A program made the position numbers and the translations under genes. The notes beneath the pieces were generated by a model. That model was not told where the DNA came from and did not search any database. It saw nothing but the letters and a program-made list of their open reading frames with translations. Below are positions 28,078 through 37,886 of a DNA stretch of 64,000 bases, piece by piece. How positions within the stretch are numbered: position 1 is the first letter of the stretch; every line of letters starts with the position of its first letter. The stretch spans positions 186,001 through 250,000 of the forward strand of contig NZ_JAAIIF010000008.1 of NCBI RefSeq assembly GCF_012932675.1. The letters run 5' to 3'. This DNA is from Bifidobacterium erythrocebi. Its GTDB lineage: Bacteria > Actinomycetota > Actinomycetes > Actinomycetales > Bifidobacteriaceae.

Positions 28078-28713
28078 TCACGCTGATTGACGCGACTGAT
28101 GCCGCGCCTTCTGGTTCTTGCGCATACGCGCTGCGGTTAGATCATCGATGGGCTGTTGCCCGATATCGGCAGTCAGAGCCTGCCTGTTCACGTCCACGGC
28201 ATCCTCCTGTTCCAAGGCAGTATGGATACGATGCCATAGCGAACCTACGGAAACGGCGAACACCGCATGACCGGTATCCAGCAGTTCCATCATCCGCTCG
28301 TTGGACGTGCACTCGTACACATGTTCGCCGTCGCACATGATGGTGATGTGCTCCAGCTGAGATACGTTGCGCTGGGTCAGGAACCCGATGGCCGTGGTCA
28401 CATTCTGCAGATTCACGCCGGCGTCGAGCAGCTTCTTGGAAACGGCGAGAATCACCACATCCTTGAAGGAATACAGTCTTCGTGATCCCGAGCCGTGGGA
28501 TGGAGTAATCGACGGTGCGACGATCTGCTTGCGCGCCCAATAATCGAGCTGGCGATAGGTGATACCGGCTACTTTGGAAGCGACGCTCCCCCGGTAGCCC
28601 AGCGTGGTATCCTCATCGTCGAATTCGAACAATTCGCCTTGAATGGCATTATCGTTCAGATTCTCACGATCTTCGAGACGCACATGCAGATGCAACCCAT
28701 TATTGACTGCCAT
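28078..28713 (-). CDS. MerR-family transcriptional regulator (FtsR-like)
   Basis: A 211-residue regulator with a MerR-type winged helix: LGYRGSVASKVAGITYRQLDYWARKQIVAPS, then the wing GSGSRRLYSFKDVVILAVSKKLLDAGVNL. The C-terminal part is not a metal-binding domain. In actinobacteria a MerR-like protein next to the FHA protein GarA/OdhI and a DUF881-sbp pair is conserved; the corynebacterial FtsR activates ftsZ. The ATG at 28713 is chosen for its GGAAGG site; two upstream ATGs at 28734/28731 lack one. Confidence 0.8.
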   Translation of the reverse strand: MAVNNGLHLHVRLEDRENLNDNAIQGELFEFDDEDTTLGYRGSVASKVAGITYRQLDYWARKQIVAPSITPSHGSGSRRLYSFKDVVILAVSKKLLDAGVNLQNVTTAIGFLTQRNVSQLEHITIMCDGEHVYECTSNERMMELLDTGHAVFAVSVGSLWHRIHTALEQEDAVDVNRQALTADIGQQPIDDLTAARMRKNQKARHQSRQSA

Positions 28714-28807
28714 GCTCGCCGCCTTCCACATCATGATGCCGATGTCGGCCCATATTCAGGGTTTTGGACAGGCGACCAACCGTCGCACCGAGCGGAACAG
28801 GCCTTGG

Positions 28808-29251
28808 CTATGCGACGATAGCTGATTTGGTGAAGAACACGAGACGGAACTTGCCGATCATGATCTCATCGCCGTTCTTCAGCTGCGCCTGGTCGATGCG
28901 CTGACGATTCACATACGTACCGTTCAGCGAGCCGGCGTCGACAACGGAGAAAACCCCATTCGCACGGCGGAATACGGCGTGCGCACGGGAAACGGTGGAG
29001 TCATCCAGCAGAATGTCGGAATGAGGGTCACGCCCCACGGTCACCTCATCCTCGTCAAGCAGATAACGCGACCCGGATACGGCCCCTCTTGTGGAAATCA
29101 GCAACGCCGTGTCGTCGGACAGGCGCGCAATGGTATCCAGGTCTTCGGCGGTCAGCGGACGATCGCTGGTCGCGGTTGCAGTTACAGGAATGGTGATGGC
29201 AGGCATGCCGATGATGGTGGTTTCGCCTGCGCTTGGAATCGGTTCAGTCAT
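28808..29251 (-). CDS. garA: FHA-domain protein, GarA/OdhI-like
   Basis: Phosphothreonine-binding signalling protein (147 residues). The N terminus carries the ETT motif at residues 10-12, which serine/threonine kinases phosphorylate in GarA/OdhI. The FHA domain follows with VGRDPHSDILLDDSTVSRAHA and DAGSLNGTYVNRQRI. In relatives it controls 2-oxoglutarate dehydrogenase and glutamate metabolism. Bifidobacteria have a reduced TCA cycle, so its partner may differ. It is separated by 5 nt from the upstream DUF881 gene. Confidence 0.86.
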   Translation of the reverse strand: MTEPIPSAGETTIIGMPAITIPVTATATSDRPLTAEDLDTIARLSDDTALLISTRGAVSGSRYLLDEDEVTVGRDPHSDILLDDSTVSRAHAVFRRANGVFSVVDAGSLNGTYVNRQRIDQAQLKNGDEIMIGKFRLVFFTKSAIVA

Positions 29252-29256
29252 AATCG

Positions 29257-30102
29257 CTATTCTACCGTCTTTGCGTAGTTATTTGTTGAAGGTTCTCGGG
29301 TTGCGTCGATTTGTACGTTATCCGACTGCTTCACACTAACCTTTGCTCCGTACATTACCTTCAGTCGGGAGCCGATGCCGCCGGCTATGTTCACTGCATT
29401 CTGCAGATCAGAGGGATTGCCGATGGCCCGCACCGTATAGGGAAGCGTCAACGGGATGCCGTCGCATTGCAGTCCCCCATCCTCGTCATCCCAGATCGAA
29501 GTGGACGTGACGACCCGAACATCGTTGATGGAGATGACCTCGGCTCCGGCGTTTCGTAGCTCTTCGATCAGGGTGAACATCGTGGATGCATCCACATCCT
29601 TGTCCTTCCCCTTGCCGATGGTGATGATCACGCCCTTGCCCTGGGCCGGAAGACGACCCGAGATGATGCCGCTGGTCTCCTTGTTCTGATTGGCGATCCG
29701 CTGCGCCTGCTCACGCTGATCGGCGGCGGCCTTCAGGCTGGACAGCTGCTGCGAGAGCTGGTTCTTTCGCTGTTCGAGATTCTGCGCCTGCGTACTGGTC
29801 TCGTTGATCAGACGCACCAGTTCGTCCTCGCTCATCGTCTCATACGTGGATGGTCCGCTGTTGATCTGCGTCATATAGCCGAATCCCAGCAGCGCGCACA
29901 TCAAGGTGATGAGTATGGTGGACGACGCCCGTATACGGAAGTCGGACGTCCCCTTCAGCGTACGCTTCCCCGTCCTGCCGTGTACCTGCGGGAACGATCC
30001 CGTGGCGGTGTCGTCGTTGCGTCGTTCCTCCTCGCTGCGTTCCCTCAACTCGCTTACCGTATTACGGCTGCGGTTACGCCCATGCCTGTTCTGCCTTGCC
30101 AT
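29257..30102 (-). CDS. DUF881 membrane-anchored protein (downstream paralogue)
   Basis: A 281-residue protein with a basic cytoplasmic N terminus, one membrane helix (about residues 57-79), a coiled-coil stretch (residues 90-145, Gln/Glu/Leu-rich) and an extracytoplasmic DUF881 domain with PAQGKGVIITIGKG and NAGAEVISINDVRVVTSTSI. DUF881 relates distantly to SpoIIIAH/DivIC-like proteins; its function is not established. It follows sbp by 3 nt. A paralogue with the same architecture lies on the other side of sbp. Confidence 0.8.
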   Translation of the reverse strand: MARQNRHGRNRSRNTVSELRERSEEERRNDDTATGSFPQVHGRTGKRTLKGTSDFRIRASSTILITLMCALLGFGYMTQINSGPSTYETMSEDELVRLINETSTQAQNLEQRKNQLSQQLSSLKAAADQREQAQRIANQNKETSGIISGRLPAQGKGVIITIGKGKDKDVDASTMFTLIEELRNAGAEVISINDVRVVTSTSIWDDEDGGLQCDGIPLTLPYTVRAIGNPSDLQNAVNIAGGIGSRLKVMYGAKVSVKQSDNVQIDATREPSTNNYAKTVE

Positions 30103-30105
30103 AGC

Positions 30106-30441
30106 TCACCCCCGGAAGATGAAACGCCTGATGGCGGAGACATTGGAGAAGATGCGGATGCCGAGCACGACGATGACGGCCGTCTGCAGCTGTGAACCGA
30201 CGCCGAGCTGATTGCCCAGCAGTACGAGCAGCGTCGCGGTGATCACATTGGCGAAGAAGGAGATGATGAACACGCGATCGGAGAAGCGGCGCTCGAAATA
30301 GGCGCGGGCGGCACCCAGCAATGCGTCCAACGCCGCAACGACCATGATCGGCAGATACGGCTGAATGGCCACGGGAATATCGGGCTGGACGAACACCCCG
30401 ACCACTATGCCAATGATCAAACCCAGTACTGCCGCCATCAT
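30106..30441 (-). CDS. sbp: Small basic protein Sbp (DUF1290)
   Basis: A 111-residue membrane protein of the DUF1290 family with four hydrophobic segments. Signature segments are GLIIGIVVGVFVQPDIP, PYLPIMVVAALDALLGAARAYFERRF and a basic end RIFSNVSAIRRFIFRG. In Gram-positives it accompanies ftsZ/DUF881 or spoIIGA clusters; function unknown. The ATG at 30441 overlaps the upstream stop in an ATGA arrangement (the following ATG at 30438 is the alternative). Confidence 0.85.
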   Translation of the reverse strand: MMAAVLGLIIGIVVGVFVQPDIPVAIQPYLPIMVVAALDALLGAARAYFERRFSDRVFIISFFANVITATLLVLLGNQLGVGSQLQTAVIVVLGIRIFSNVSAIRRFIFRG

Positions 30442-31415
30442 TCAGCCTTCCTTGCATAGTTGACATCAGAAATAACAGCTGATTTCAGTGTAAGCTCCTT
30501 CGACTGCTGTACATGCAGACTTATGCCGGCCTGTTCGAATACGGTATACATCGAACCGAGATTGCGCTGGCCGACCGACTGAGCCAGCTCATGCCTGTTG
30601 CCGATCGCCCTGATACGATACGGGCTCTCCACGGCATTCAATCCGATCAGAATGGTGTTGCCTGCCGTTCGTATGGAGGTCTGTGCACCCAGCCGCTCAT
30701 CGTTGATGCTGATCGCCTCCGCGCCGGCGCGCCACAGCACCGAAACAAGTTGCTGAAGATCGCCGTCGGTGACCACGCGGAGACGGTTGCCGGAATTCTC
30801 CCTTGGCGTGGCACCATTGCTTTCGTTTGCCGCGGCAATGGGATCGGCCACTGTGAGTATGATGCCCTCTCCCCTGACGGCGAGCTGGCCGCTGGCCATC
30901 TCATCCTTCATCAGTGTGCTGTTGGAACCGTCCTGCACGACTTTTTTCGATTGCTCGTCCACCTGCTTATGCAGGCTCGCCACGTCGGAGGAAAGCTTGT
31001 CAAGTGTGCTCTGCGATTCACGGAGCTCTTTTGCCAGGCTGGCCCGGACGGCCCTGCGCGGATCGGAATGAAGCTGCTGGACGAACAGACAGCCCAGGAA
31101 CCCCACGGCGATGCATACTACGAAGCATATGATTCTTGTCGCCCATACGGCGAACGGGGACGTATTATGCTTGCCGAGATTGGAATCAAGGAACATCGGG
31201 TCGACGGGCCTGTTGATCAGATCGTCGATCAATCTGAGCGAATCATCCTTGCGGACCCGATGGCGTCGTTCCCTTTCCCGAATGAAGATGTCTTCGGGGG
31301 CGGCATGCTGCGAGATAAGACCTGCGAACGAGTGGGAGAAAACCGCACGCCGATGCTTGGCGTCACGGGATTCCTCCACCGGATATGAAGCCGGCATCGG
31401 CTCCATGCCGCTCAT
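30438..31415 (-). CDS. DUF881 membrane-anchored protein (upstream paralogue)
   Basis: A 325-residue paralogue of the other DUF881 protein. It has a longer cytoplasmic region of about 100 residues including REREARRHR-like basic stretches, one membrane helix (IICFVVCIAVGFLGCLFV), a coiled-coil segment, then the DUF881 domain with EGIILTVADP and AGAEAISINDERLGAQTSIRT. The ATG at 31415 overlaps the pgsA stop by ATGA and has GGAAG upstream; an ATG at 31433 would lie inside pgsA. Confidence 0.8.
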   Translation of the reverse strand: MSGMEPMPASYPVEESRDAKHRRAVFSHSFAGLISQHAAPEDIFIRERERRHRVRKDDSLRLIDDLINRPVDPMFLDSNLGKHNTSPFAVWATRIICFVVCIAVGFLGCLFVQQLHSDPRRAVRASLAKELRESQSTLDKLSSDVASLHKQVDEQSKKVVQDGSNSTLMKDEMASGQLAVRGEGIILTVADPIAAANESNGATPRENSGNRLRVVTDGDLQQLVSVLWRAGAEAISINDERLGAQTSIRTAGNTILIGLNAVESPYRIRAIGNRHELAQSVGQRNLGSMYTVFEQAGISLHVQQSKELTLKSAVISDVNYARKAE

Positions 31416-32035
31416 CGCCTGGCTTCCTTCCATGCGCGCAGCTCTTTGCGGATGACACCGCTCCCCTGGCGCAGGTAGATGAAGCCGGCAAGACAGTACA
31501 GCACCACACCCCAGATGCCCACGGCCAATGCGAATAGATGCAGGACATGGAACGGTGTTCCGGTACCGATATCCGCCACCACCAAGGCGACCATGGATAT
31601 CATCAGCAGCGCCGTCGCCGCCTTCCCCACGAAATGCACGGGTAATGGCCCATAGCCGTATTGCGCCAGCCAGAGGATCTCAATCGCCATCACGACATCA
31701 CGGACCACGACCACGATGAAGATCCACCACGGGATGATTCCCGCTATGCCGAGCGCGAGTATCGTGCAGAAAATCAGCAGACGGTCGGCGCACGGGTCAA
31801 GAATCTGCCCGAGTTTGCTGACCTGATTAAGCTTGCGCGCCAAAGCGCCGTCGAAAAAATCCGTGACGGCGGAGAAGGCGAACACAATCAGAGCCGGAAT
31901 CATGCTATGCCGAGAGATCAGCCATGCCACGATGGGTATGGAGATGATGCGCAGCAGACTCAGCGCATTCGGAATGGTGATGATGATATCCCGTGGTTCG
32001 GGACTGTACGTTGACTTCTGAATGTGTTCGCTCAT
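31412..32035 (-). CDS. pgsA: CDP-alcohol phosphatidyltransferase (PgsA-like)
   Basis: Membrane enzyme of phospholipid synthesis (207 residues), probably making phosphatidylglycerophosphate from CDP-diacylglycerol. The family motif is complete: D-FFDGALARK ... GQILDPCADR with the essential aspartates. Five or six hydrophobic segments follow. The ATG at 32035 lies 13 nt after hisG; the frame continues upstream into hisG but without a ribosome-binding site. A phosphatidylinositol-phosphate synthase role is possible but less likely by context. Confidence 0.85.
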   Translation of the reverse strand: MSEHIQKSTYSPEPRDIIITIPNALSLLRIISIPIVAWLISRHSMIPALIVFAFSAVTDFFDGALARKLNQVSKLGQILDPCADRLLIFCTILALGIAGIIPWWIFIVVVVRDVVMAIEILWLAQYGYGPLPVHFVGKAATALLMISMVALVVADIGTGTPFHVLHLFALAVGIWGVVLYCLAGFIYLRQGSGVIRKELRAWKEARR

Positions 32036-32048
32036 ATCGTCCAATATG

Positions 32049-32900
32049 TTAGATGCGGGAGGCCTGCAGTGCCGTAACGATGATGCCACGTGCACCGACT
32101 TCATACAGTTTGTCCATCAGATGGTTGACCTTGGCCTTCGGCACCATAACACGTACCGCGCTCCACTGCTTATCGTGCAGTGGGGAGATCGTCGGGCTTT
32201 CGAAGCCGGGCGTGACCTCCACCGCTTCGCTCACCTTGGAGACGGGGATGTCGTAATCCATCAGCACGTAGCGCTGTGCGGTGAGCACGCCCTGCAGACG
32301 ACGGCTCAGGATGGTGAGCCGTTCGTCGTCCTTGTCCAGGCGAGGGCTGCGAATCAGACACGCCTCGGAATGCATGATGGGATCGGCGAAGATACGCAGA
32401 CCAGCATTGCGCAGCGTGGTGCCGGTGGACACCACATCGGCGATCAGATCGGCGACGCCAAGCTGCACCGAGGATTCCACGGCACCGTCCAGGTGGATGG
32501 TCTCGGCGTTGATGCCATGTTCGACCAGATAATCGTGGACGAGCTTGTCGAAGGAGGTTCCGACGCGCTTACCGTCGATGTCCTTGAGCTCCTTGATGGG
32601 AGACTCATTCGGTGCGGCGAAACGGAATGTAGAGGCTCCGAAGCCGAGCGGGAAATGCTCCACGGCCTCGGTACCGGAGTTCTTCAGCAGATCCTCTCCG
32701 GTGATACCCACGTCGATGGTGCCCCTGCCAACGTACACGGCGATATCGAGCGGGCGCAGGTAGAACAGTTCCACATCGTTGTCGGGGTCCTCCACGACGA
32801 GCTGACGTGAATTGGAGCGCAGACGATACCCTGCCTCGGACAGAATATTCCAGGCCGGTTCGGACAGCATTCCCTTATTCGGAACAGCGATTCGCAGCAT
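32049..32900 (-). CDS. hisG: ATP phosphoribosyltransferase (long form)
   Basis: First enzyme of histidine synthesis, joining ATP and PRPP. The 283-residue protein is the long HisG with a C-terminal regulatory domain, which binds histidine in relatives. Visible segments: [36 protein letters not shown], and the PRPP-binding region [18 protein letters not shown]. It follows hisE in the same operon, with no HisZ needed. Confidence 0.95.
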   Translation of the reverse strand: MLRIAVPNKGMLSEPAWNILSEAGYRLRSNSRQLVVEDPDNDVELFYLRPLDIAVYVGRGTIDVGITGEDLLKNSGTEAVEHFPLGFGASTFRFAAPNESPIKELKDIDGKRVGTSFDKLVHDYLVEHGINAETIHLDGAVESSVQLGVADLIADVVSTGTTLRNAGLRIFADPIMHSEACLIRSPRLDKDDERLTILSRRLQGVLTAQRYVLMDYDIPVSKVSEAVEVTPGFESPTISPLHDKQWSAVRVMVPKAKVNHLMDKLYEVGARGIIVTALQASRI

Positions 32901-32967
32901 TTCTTTTTCTTCCTCTAGTTTCTTCAGCTTGAACGGTGATCATGTGCCGGCAAGACCCGGCTGTGCA

Positions 32968-33231
32968 TCACAGATGCTTGTACACGTCTTCAAGCGTCAG
33001 ACCGTGCTTGATCATCATGACCTGCACGTGGTAAAGCAGCTGGCTCATCTCTTCGGCGGTGCGATCGGCACCTTCGTATTCGGCGGCGATCCAGGTCTCG
33101 GATGCCTCTTCGACGATCTTCTTGCCGATGAAGTGCGTTCCCTTGTCCAGCTCGTCAACGGTCAGGGAGCCTTCCGGACGGGTCTTCGCTTTTTCGGACA
33201 GTTCTGCAAACAGCGATTCAAAAGTCTTCAT
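32968..33231 (-). CDS. hisE: Phosphoribosyl-ATP diphosphatase
   Basis: Second step of histidine synthesis; removes pyrophosphate from PR-ATP. An 87-residue MazG-like all-alpha protein with [18 protein letters not shown], the acidic metal-binding helix [15 protein letters not shown] and [20 protein letters not shown]. It stands alone rather than fused to HisI, as in other actinobacteria; hisI lies 6 kb upstream in the same operon. It begins 8 nt after rpe. Confidence 0.93.
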   Translation of the reverse strand: MKTFESLFAELSEKAKTRPEGSLTVDELDKGTHFIGKKIVEEASETWIAAEYEGADRTAEEMSQLLYHVQVMMIKHGLTLEDVYKHL

Positions 33232-33239
33232 AATGTCTT

Positions 33240-33905
33240 TCAGTCCTTGTAGGCCGCTGCGGCCTTATCACGAATGGAATCAATGGCTTCCGCCGGGTTC
33301 TGCGCGCCATAGACGGCGGAACCTGCGACCAGCACGTCAGCACCGGCCTCTGCCACGATGTGCGCGGTCTTCGGGCTCACACCGCCATCGACCTGGATCT
33401 TGGTCTTCAGACCACGACGGGTGATTTCGTCGCGCAGGCGGCGGACCTTGCCCATCTGGTTGTCCAGGAACTTCTGGCCGCCGAAGCCGGGCTCGACGGT
33501 CATGATGAGAATCATGTCGAATTCGTCGAGAATATCGAAGATCGGTTCGACGGGTTCCGCCGGACGAACCGCGAAGCAGGCCTTGCAACCCATCTCGCGC
33601 AGCTGGCGTGCCAGACGCACCGGAGCATGGGTGGCACCCATGTGGAAGCTCACGGACGCCGCACCAAGCTTGGCGTATTCCGGTGCCCAGCGATCGGGAT
33701 CCTCGATCATCAGATGCACGTCGACCGGAAGGTCGGTGACCTCGCAGATGCGCTTGACGATCGGCTCGCCCAGCGTCAGGTTCGGGACGAAATGATGGTC
33801 CATGACATCGACGTGGACCAAATCGGCGTTGGAGATGGCCTTGAGGTCACGTTCGAGATTGCAGAAGTCTGCGGACAGGATGCTAGGTGCGATTTCAATG
33901 CTCAT
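33240..33905 (-). CDS. rpe: Ribulose-phosphate 3-epimerase
   Basis: Interconverts ribulose-5-phosphate and xylulose-5-phosphate, which feeds both PRPP supply and the bifid shunt. The 221-residue TIM barrel has [30 protein letters not shown] with metal-binding His/Asp, and [10 protein letters not shown]. The ATG at 33905 is preferred over a GTG at 33911 on family alignment. It lies in the his/trp operon, perhaps because it serves pentose phosphate supply for both pathways (inference). Confidence 0.94.
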   Translation of the reverse strand: MSIEIAPSILSADFCNLERDLKAISNADLVHVDVMDHHFVPNLTLGEPIVKRICEVTDLPVDVHLMIEDPDRWAPEYAKLGAASVSFHMGATHAPVRLARQLREMGCKACFAVRPAEPVEPIFDILDEFDMILIMTVEPGFGGQKFLDNQMGKVRRLRDEITRRGLKTKIQVDGGVSPKTAHIVAEAGADVLVAGSAVYGAQNPAEAIDSIRDKAAAAYKD

Positions 33906-33932
33906 AATCACTTACCTTACTGTTGACTAGGG

Positions 33933-34847
33933 TCATTTTGTGGATTTCTGACTCATACGTTCAAGCTCGTCGTCCGTGACGGCGCGAAGCTTTGCCGTAA
34001 GTTCATCATATGTTCTCCCGTACCGACGCAGCACGATGAACAGCACGACGCCGCACAACGCGGTCAGGATGGCGGTCCACGTGTTCGTGCGAAGGCCGAG
34101 GATGACGGTCGAATAGTTGATGCGGATCTCTTCGATCCAGCTGCGTCCGCAGCCGTACCAGACCATGTACAGCGCGGCAAGCTGTCCGGCCCTGAGACGT
34201 TTGGCGAACGTGCCGCCGATCCAGACGATCAGCGCCGCACCGATGAGATTCCAAATCATCTCATAGAGGAATGTGGGGTGGAACAGGGTGCCGCTCGGGC
34301 AGGCGGTGCCCTGATAGCAGACCTCGCTGTGGCCGATGGCGTCGCTGTTCTCATTGAGCTTCAGCCCCCATGGCAGCGTGGTCGGCTTGCCGTACAGCTC
34401 CTGGTTGAACCAGTTGCCCAACCGTCCGATGGCCTGCGCGACCATCAGTCCGGGTGCAAGGCAATCCAGCAGCAACGCGAAGGGATACCGCTTGTGACGG
34501 CACCACAGGAAGGCGGCAAGCGCGCCGCCAATGATGCCGCCGAAAATGGCCATGCCGCCCTCCCATACGCGCAGTATGGCGGATGGGTCGCCCGTGGGCG
34601 GGAAATACATGGCCGGAGTGCTCAGGCAGTGGTACAGACGCGCGCCGACCAGACCGCAGGGAACGGTCACCAAGGTAAGGTCAAGTACCTGGTCGAACGT
34701 GCCGCCGGCCCGCTTCCAACGCCGGGTGAGAATCCAGACCGCGAAACATACGCCGATGAGAATGCACACGGCGTACATGCGGATGGTAATCGGACCGATC
34801 TGGAATTTCGAGAACCCCGGCGAAGGAATATAGGCGAGTGACGTCAT
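33933..34847 (-). CDS. lgt: Prolipoprotein diacylglyceryl transferase
   Basis: Membrane enzyme that attaches diacylglycerol to the lipobox cysteine of lipoproteins, using phosphatidylglycerol. The 304-residue protein has seven hydrophobic segments. The Lgt signature GRLGNWFNQELYGKPT is intact and the essential Arg/Glu region YMVWYGCGRSWIEEIR follows. The ATG overlaps the trpA stop by 4 nt. A substrate for it, a lipoprotein with lipobox LGAC, is encoded at 52954. Confidence 0.95.
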   Translation of the reverse strand: MTSLAYIPSPGFSKFQIGPITIRMYAVCILIGVCFAVWILTRRWKRAGGTFDQVLDLTLVTVPCGLVGARLYHCLSTPAMYFPPTGDPSAILRVWEGGMAIFGGIIGGALAAFLWCRHKRYPFALLLDCLAPGLMVAQAIGRLGNWFNQELYGKPTTLPWGLKLNENSDAIGHSEVCYQGTACPSGTLFHPTFLYEMIWNLIGAALIVWIGGTFAKRLRAGQLAALYMVWYGCGRSWIEEIRINYSTVILGLRTNTWTAILTALCGVVLFIVLRRYGRTYDELTAKLRAVTDDELERMSQKSTK

Positions 34848-35716
34848 GCGCGCGCTCCGTGGATGCCCTCGGCGAGCTCCTCGGTCTTGGCGGCGAGCAG
34901 AGCGAGTCCCTCGGATGTGTCGCGAGCCGTCTTGCCATCATCGTTGAGCAGCGTATGCACCAATGCGGAACCGACGATCACGCCGTCGGCGTATGCACCG
35001 ACCTTCGCGCCCTGCTCGGCGGTGGACACGCCGATGCCGACGCACACGTTCTTGGCACCTGCCTTACGGGTGCGTTCCACCAACGCCTGCGGGGAGGCGT
35101 CGATGGTGGAACGCTCGCCGGTGACGCCCATTCGAGCCGCGGCATAGACGAAACCACGCGCGTTCTTGGCGACGATCTCAAGACGCCGGTCGGACGAATC
35201 CGGGGAAACGAGGAACACGCGGTCGAGCCCGTGGCGATCGGATGCCTCGATCCATTCGCCGGCCTCGTCGGGAATGAGGTCAGGGGTAATGAGTCCGGCA
35301 CCGCCGGCATTCTCGAAGTCGGTGGCGAACCGTTCCACGCCGTAATGGAAGATCAGGTTCCAGTAGCTCATGATCAGCGGCACGCCGCCGGCATTCGCCA
35401 CGGTCTCCACGGCCTTGAACACGTTGGCGATGCGTTCGCCGTTATCCAGGGCGATCTGACTGGCGGCCTGGATAACCGGGCCGTCCATGACCGGATCCGA
35501 ATATGGCAGGCCGATCTCCACGGCATCGACGCCATGCTCGACCATGGTCTTCAATGCGGCGAGGGAATCGTCGGGATTCGGGAAACCGTACGGCAGATAG
35601 CCGATGAATGCCGGCTTGTTCTGCGCCTTGAACCCGGCGAACATGGCCTCGGTCTTGCTTGGCTTGTGGCTGATGCCCAGCGGCTGACCGGACGGCGTGG
35701 TTGTTTCGTTAGTCAT
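34844..35716 (-). CDS. trpA: Tryptophan synthase alpha chain
   Basis: Cleaves indole-3-glycerol phosphate to indole and glyceraldehyde-3-phosphate; indole is channelled to the beta chain. TIM barrel of 290 residues: AFIGYLPYGFPNPDDS and the catalytic Glu in VEIGLPYSDPVMDGP, catalytic Asp near the N terminus, and the phosphate loop GIGVSTAEQ. The ATG at 35716 has AAGGA 6 nt upstream; in-frame start at 35737 is less likely. It follows trpCB by 27 nt and overlaps lgt by 4 nt. Confidence 0.95.
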   Translation of the reverse strand: MTNETTTPSGQPLGISHKPSKTEAMFAGFKAQNKPAFIGYLPYGFPNPDDSLAALKTMVEHGVDAVEIGLPYSDPVMDGPVIQAASQIALDNGERIANVFKAVETVANAGGVPLIMSYWNLIFHYGVERFATDFENAGGAGLITPDLIPDEAGEWIEASDRHGLDRVFLVSPDSSDRRLEIVAKNARGFVYAAARMGVTGERSTIDASPQALVERTRKAGAKNVCVGIGVSTAEQGAKVGAYADGVIVGSALVHTLLNDDGKTARDTSEGLALLAAKTEELAEGIHGARA

Positions 35717-35743
35717 AGTTGATCCTTCACTCCTCACGATTCA

Positions 35744-37831
35744 TCATGCGACGGTGTCACCGTGCGCACCGGTCACATCAAGGGCCTTGGCCTGATCATC
35801 GGTCAGATATCCGAACCACTTGCCGGCCGTGGCCATGTCCTTGTCGCCGCGCCCGGAAATGTTGATGATGATGACCGGGTTCGTGTATCCCTTGGCCTTC
35901 AGATCCTCGCATGCCTTGTATGCGCCCGCCACGGCATGGGAGCTTTCGATGGCGGGGATGATGCCTTCGGTACGGCTCAGATCACGGAAGGCGTTCATGG
36001 CCTCCTCATCGGTGGCCCAGGAATAGTTGACCCTGCCGATCTCCTTGAGCCATGCATGCTCGGGGCCTACCGACGCATAATCGAGGCCGGCGGAAATGGA
36101 GTACGTGTCGAGGGTCTGCCCCTCGGAGGTCTCCAGCAGATAGCTCTTGGCACCCTGGAACATGCCCAGCTGGCCGGTGCCCGGCGCAAAACGGATGGCG
36201 TGCTTGCCGGACTCCGGACCCTTGCCGCCGGCCTCATAGCCATAAAGGTTCACACGATCGTCGTCGAGGAAGGCGTTCATGATGCCGATGGCGTTGGAGC
36301 CGCCGCCCACACAGGCGCACACCGCATCCGGGTGGTCGATGCCATACCAATCCTGCAGCTGGCGCTTGGCCTCCTCGCCGATGATCTTCTGAAAATCACG
36401 GACCATGGCGGGGAACGGATGAGGACCGGCGACGGTGCCCAGCAGATAATGCGTGTCCTTGACATTGGTGACCCAATCACGCAGGGCCTCGTTGATGGCG
36501 TCCTTCAGGATGCGGTCGCCCAAGGTGACCTCGACGACCTCGGCGCCAAGCATGCGCATGCGTGCCACGTTCAGCGCCTGGCGGCGCGCGTCGATCTGAC
36601 CCATGTAGATGCGGCACTTGAGTCCGAGCATCGCGCATACGGTGGCGGTCGCCACACCATGCTGCCCGGCACCGGTCTCCGCGATGACGCGGGTCTTGCC
36701 CATGCGCTTGACCAGCAGGGCCTGGCCGAGCGCGTTGTTGATCTTATGCGCGCCGGTATGGTTGAGGTCCTCGCGCTTGAGGAAGACGCGCGGGGCGATG
36801 CCGGTCTTCTCCTTAAGCAGCTCGGCGAAGCGCGGCGCCTCGGTCAGCGGGCTTTCCCTACCGACATAGCGCTTCTGCAACGTCATGAACTCCTTATGGA
36901 ATTCGGGATCGGCCTTGGCCTCCTCGTATACGCGCTCAAGTTCATCCAGCGCGGTGATCAGCGCTTCCGGAACGTACCTGCCGCCGAACTGGCCCCAGTA
37001 CGGTCCCTGATGTTCGCTCAACGGAGTGGATTCGCTTGCTTTCACTTGCGCACCTGCTTTCACTAGTCGTTGCACTGCAAGAATGTGGTCATCGGCCGTC
37101 GCGACGCCCTCGCCCACCAGCACCGCATCGGCGCCGGCGCGGCCGTAATCCTCGACCTCGACCGCCCCGAACACGCCGGATTCGGCGACCTTGATGACGT
37201 CGTCGGGCAGATTGGAGGCGAGCTCGCTGTATTTGCTCACGTCGACGCGAAGATTCTTGAGATTTCGCGCATTGATGCCGATCACCCGGGCACCCGCGTC
37301 GATGGCGCGCCGAATCTCGTCGCGAGTGTGCGTCTCCACCAGCACCGTCATCTTCAGCTCATGCGCCAGGTCAAGCAGATGCTTGAGGTTGGCGTCGTCG
37401 AGCGCGGCGACGATGAGCAGCACGATATCCGCACCGTGGGCACGCGCCTCCCAGATCTGATAGTCGTTGACGATGAAGTCCTTGCGCAGCACCGGGATAT
37501 GCACGGTGGCCTTGACCTTGTCGAAATCGTCAAGGCTGCCGTGGAAACGCCGCTCTTCGGTCAGGCATGAGATCGCGCTTGCGCCGCCGGCCTCGTATTG
37601 CCTGGCCAAGGCCGCCGGATCGGGGATATCGCTCAGATGCCCTTTGGAGGGTGAGGCGCGTTTGATCTCGGCGATCACGGGAATCCCATCGGCCTTCCTA
37701 AGCCATCGAGTGGCGTCAAGGGGCGCGGCGGCATGCTCCGCCATCCGCTTGATCTGCTCAAGGCTTACCTTGGCCTCACGTGCCTTGGCATCCTCTACCG
37801 CTCCTGCCACCAACTCGTCGAGTACCGACAT
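35744..37831 (-). CDS. trpCB: Fused indole-3-glycerol phosphate synthase / tryptophan synthase beta chain
   Basis: A 695-residue natural TrpC-TrpB fusion. Residues 1-265 are indole-glycerol-phosphate synthase: [16 protein letters not shown] with the catalytic Lys, [12 protein letters not shown], and [13 protein letters not shown]. Residues 280-690 are Trp[14 protein letters not shown], the PLP-lysine motif [20 protein letters not shown] for the PLP phosphate, and ESSHAVAGA. One chain thus supplies two of the three last tryptophan steps, with TrpA encoded next. The linker [17 protein letters not shown] is short. trpD, trpF and trpG are not in the window. Confidence 0.95.
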   Translation of the reverse strand: MSVLDELVAGAVEDAKAREAKVSLEQIKRMAEHAAAPLDATRWLRKADGIPVIAEIKRASPSKGHLSDIPDPAALARQYEAGGASAISCLTEERRFHGSLDDFDKVKATVHIPVLRKDFIVNDYQIWEARAHGADIVLLIVAALDDANLKHLLDLAHELKMTVLVETHTRDEIRRAIDAGARVIGINARNLKNLRVDVSKYSELASNLPDDVIKVAESGVFGAVEVEDYGRAGADAVLVGEGVATADDHILAVQRLVKAGAQVKASESTPLSEHQGPYWGQFGGRYVPEALITALDELERVYEEAKADPEFHKEFMTLQKRYVGRESPLTEAPRFAELLKEKTGIAPRVFLKREDLNHTGAHKINNALGQALLVKRMGKTRVIAETGAGQHGVATATVCAMLGLKCRIYMGQIDARRQALNVARMRMLGAEVVEVTLGDRILKDAINEALRDWVTNVKDTHYLLGTVAGPHPFPAMVRDFQKIIGEEAKRQLQDWYGIDHPDAVCACVGGGSNAIGIMNAFLDDDRVNLYGYEAGGKGPESGKHAIRFAPGTGQLGMFQGAKSYLLETSEGQTLDTYSISAGLDYASVGPEHAWLKEIGRVNYSWATDEEAMNAFRDLSRTEGIIPAIESSHAVAGAYKACEDLKAKGYTNPVIIINISGRGDKDMATAGKWFGYLTDDQAKALDVTGAHGDTVA

Positions 37832-37886
37832 GGATTCCCTTTCTCTTGTTACAAAAGGTGTCTTAGCAAGGGTAACGTCCCCGTGA

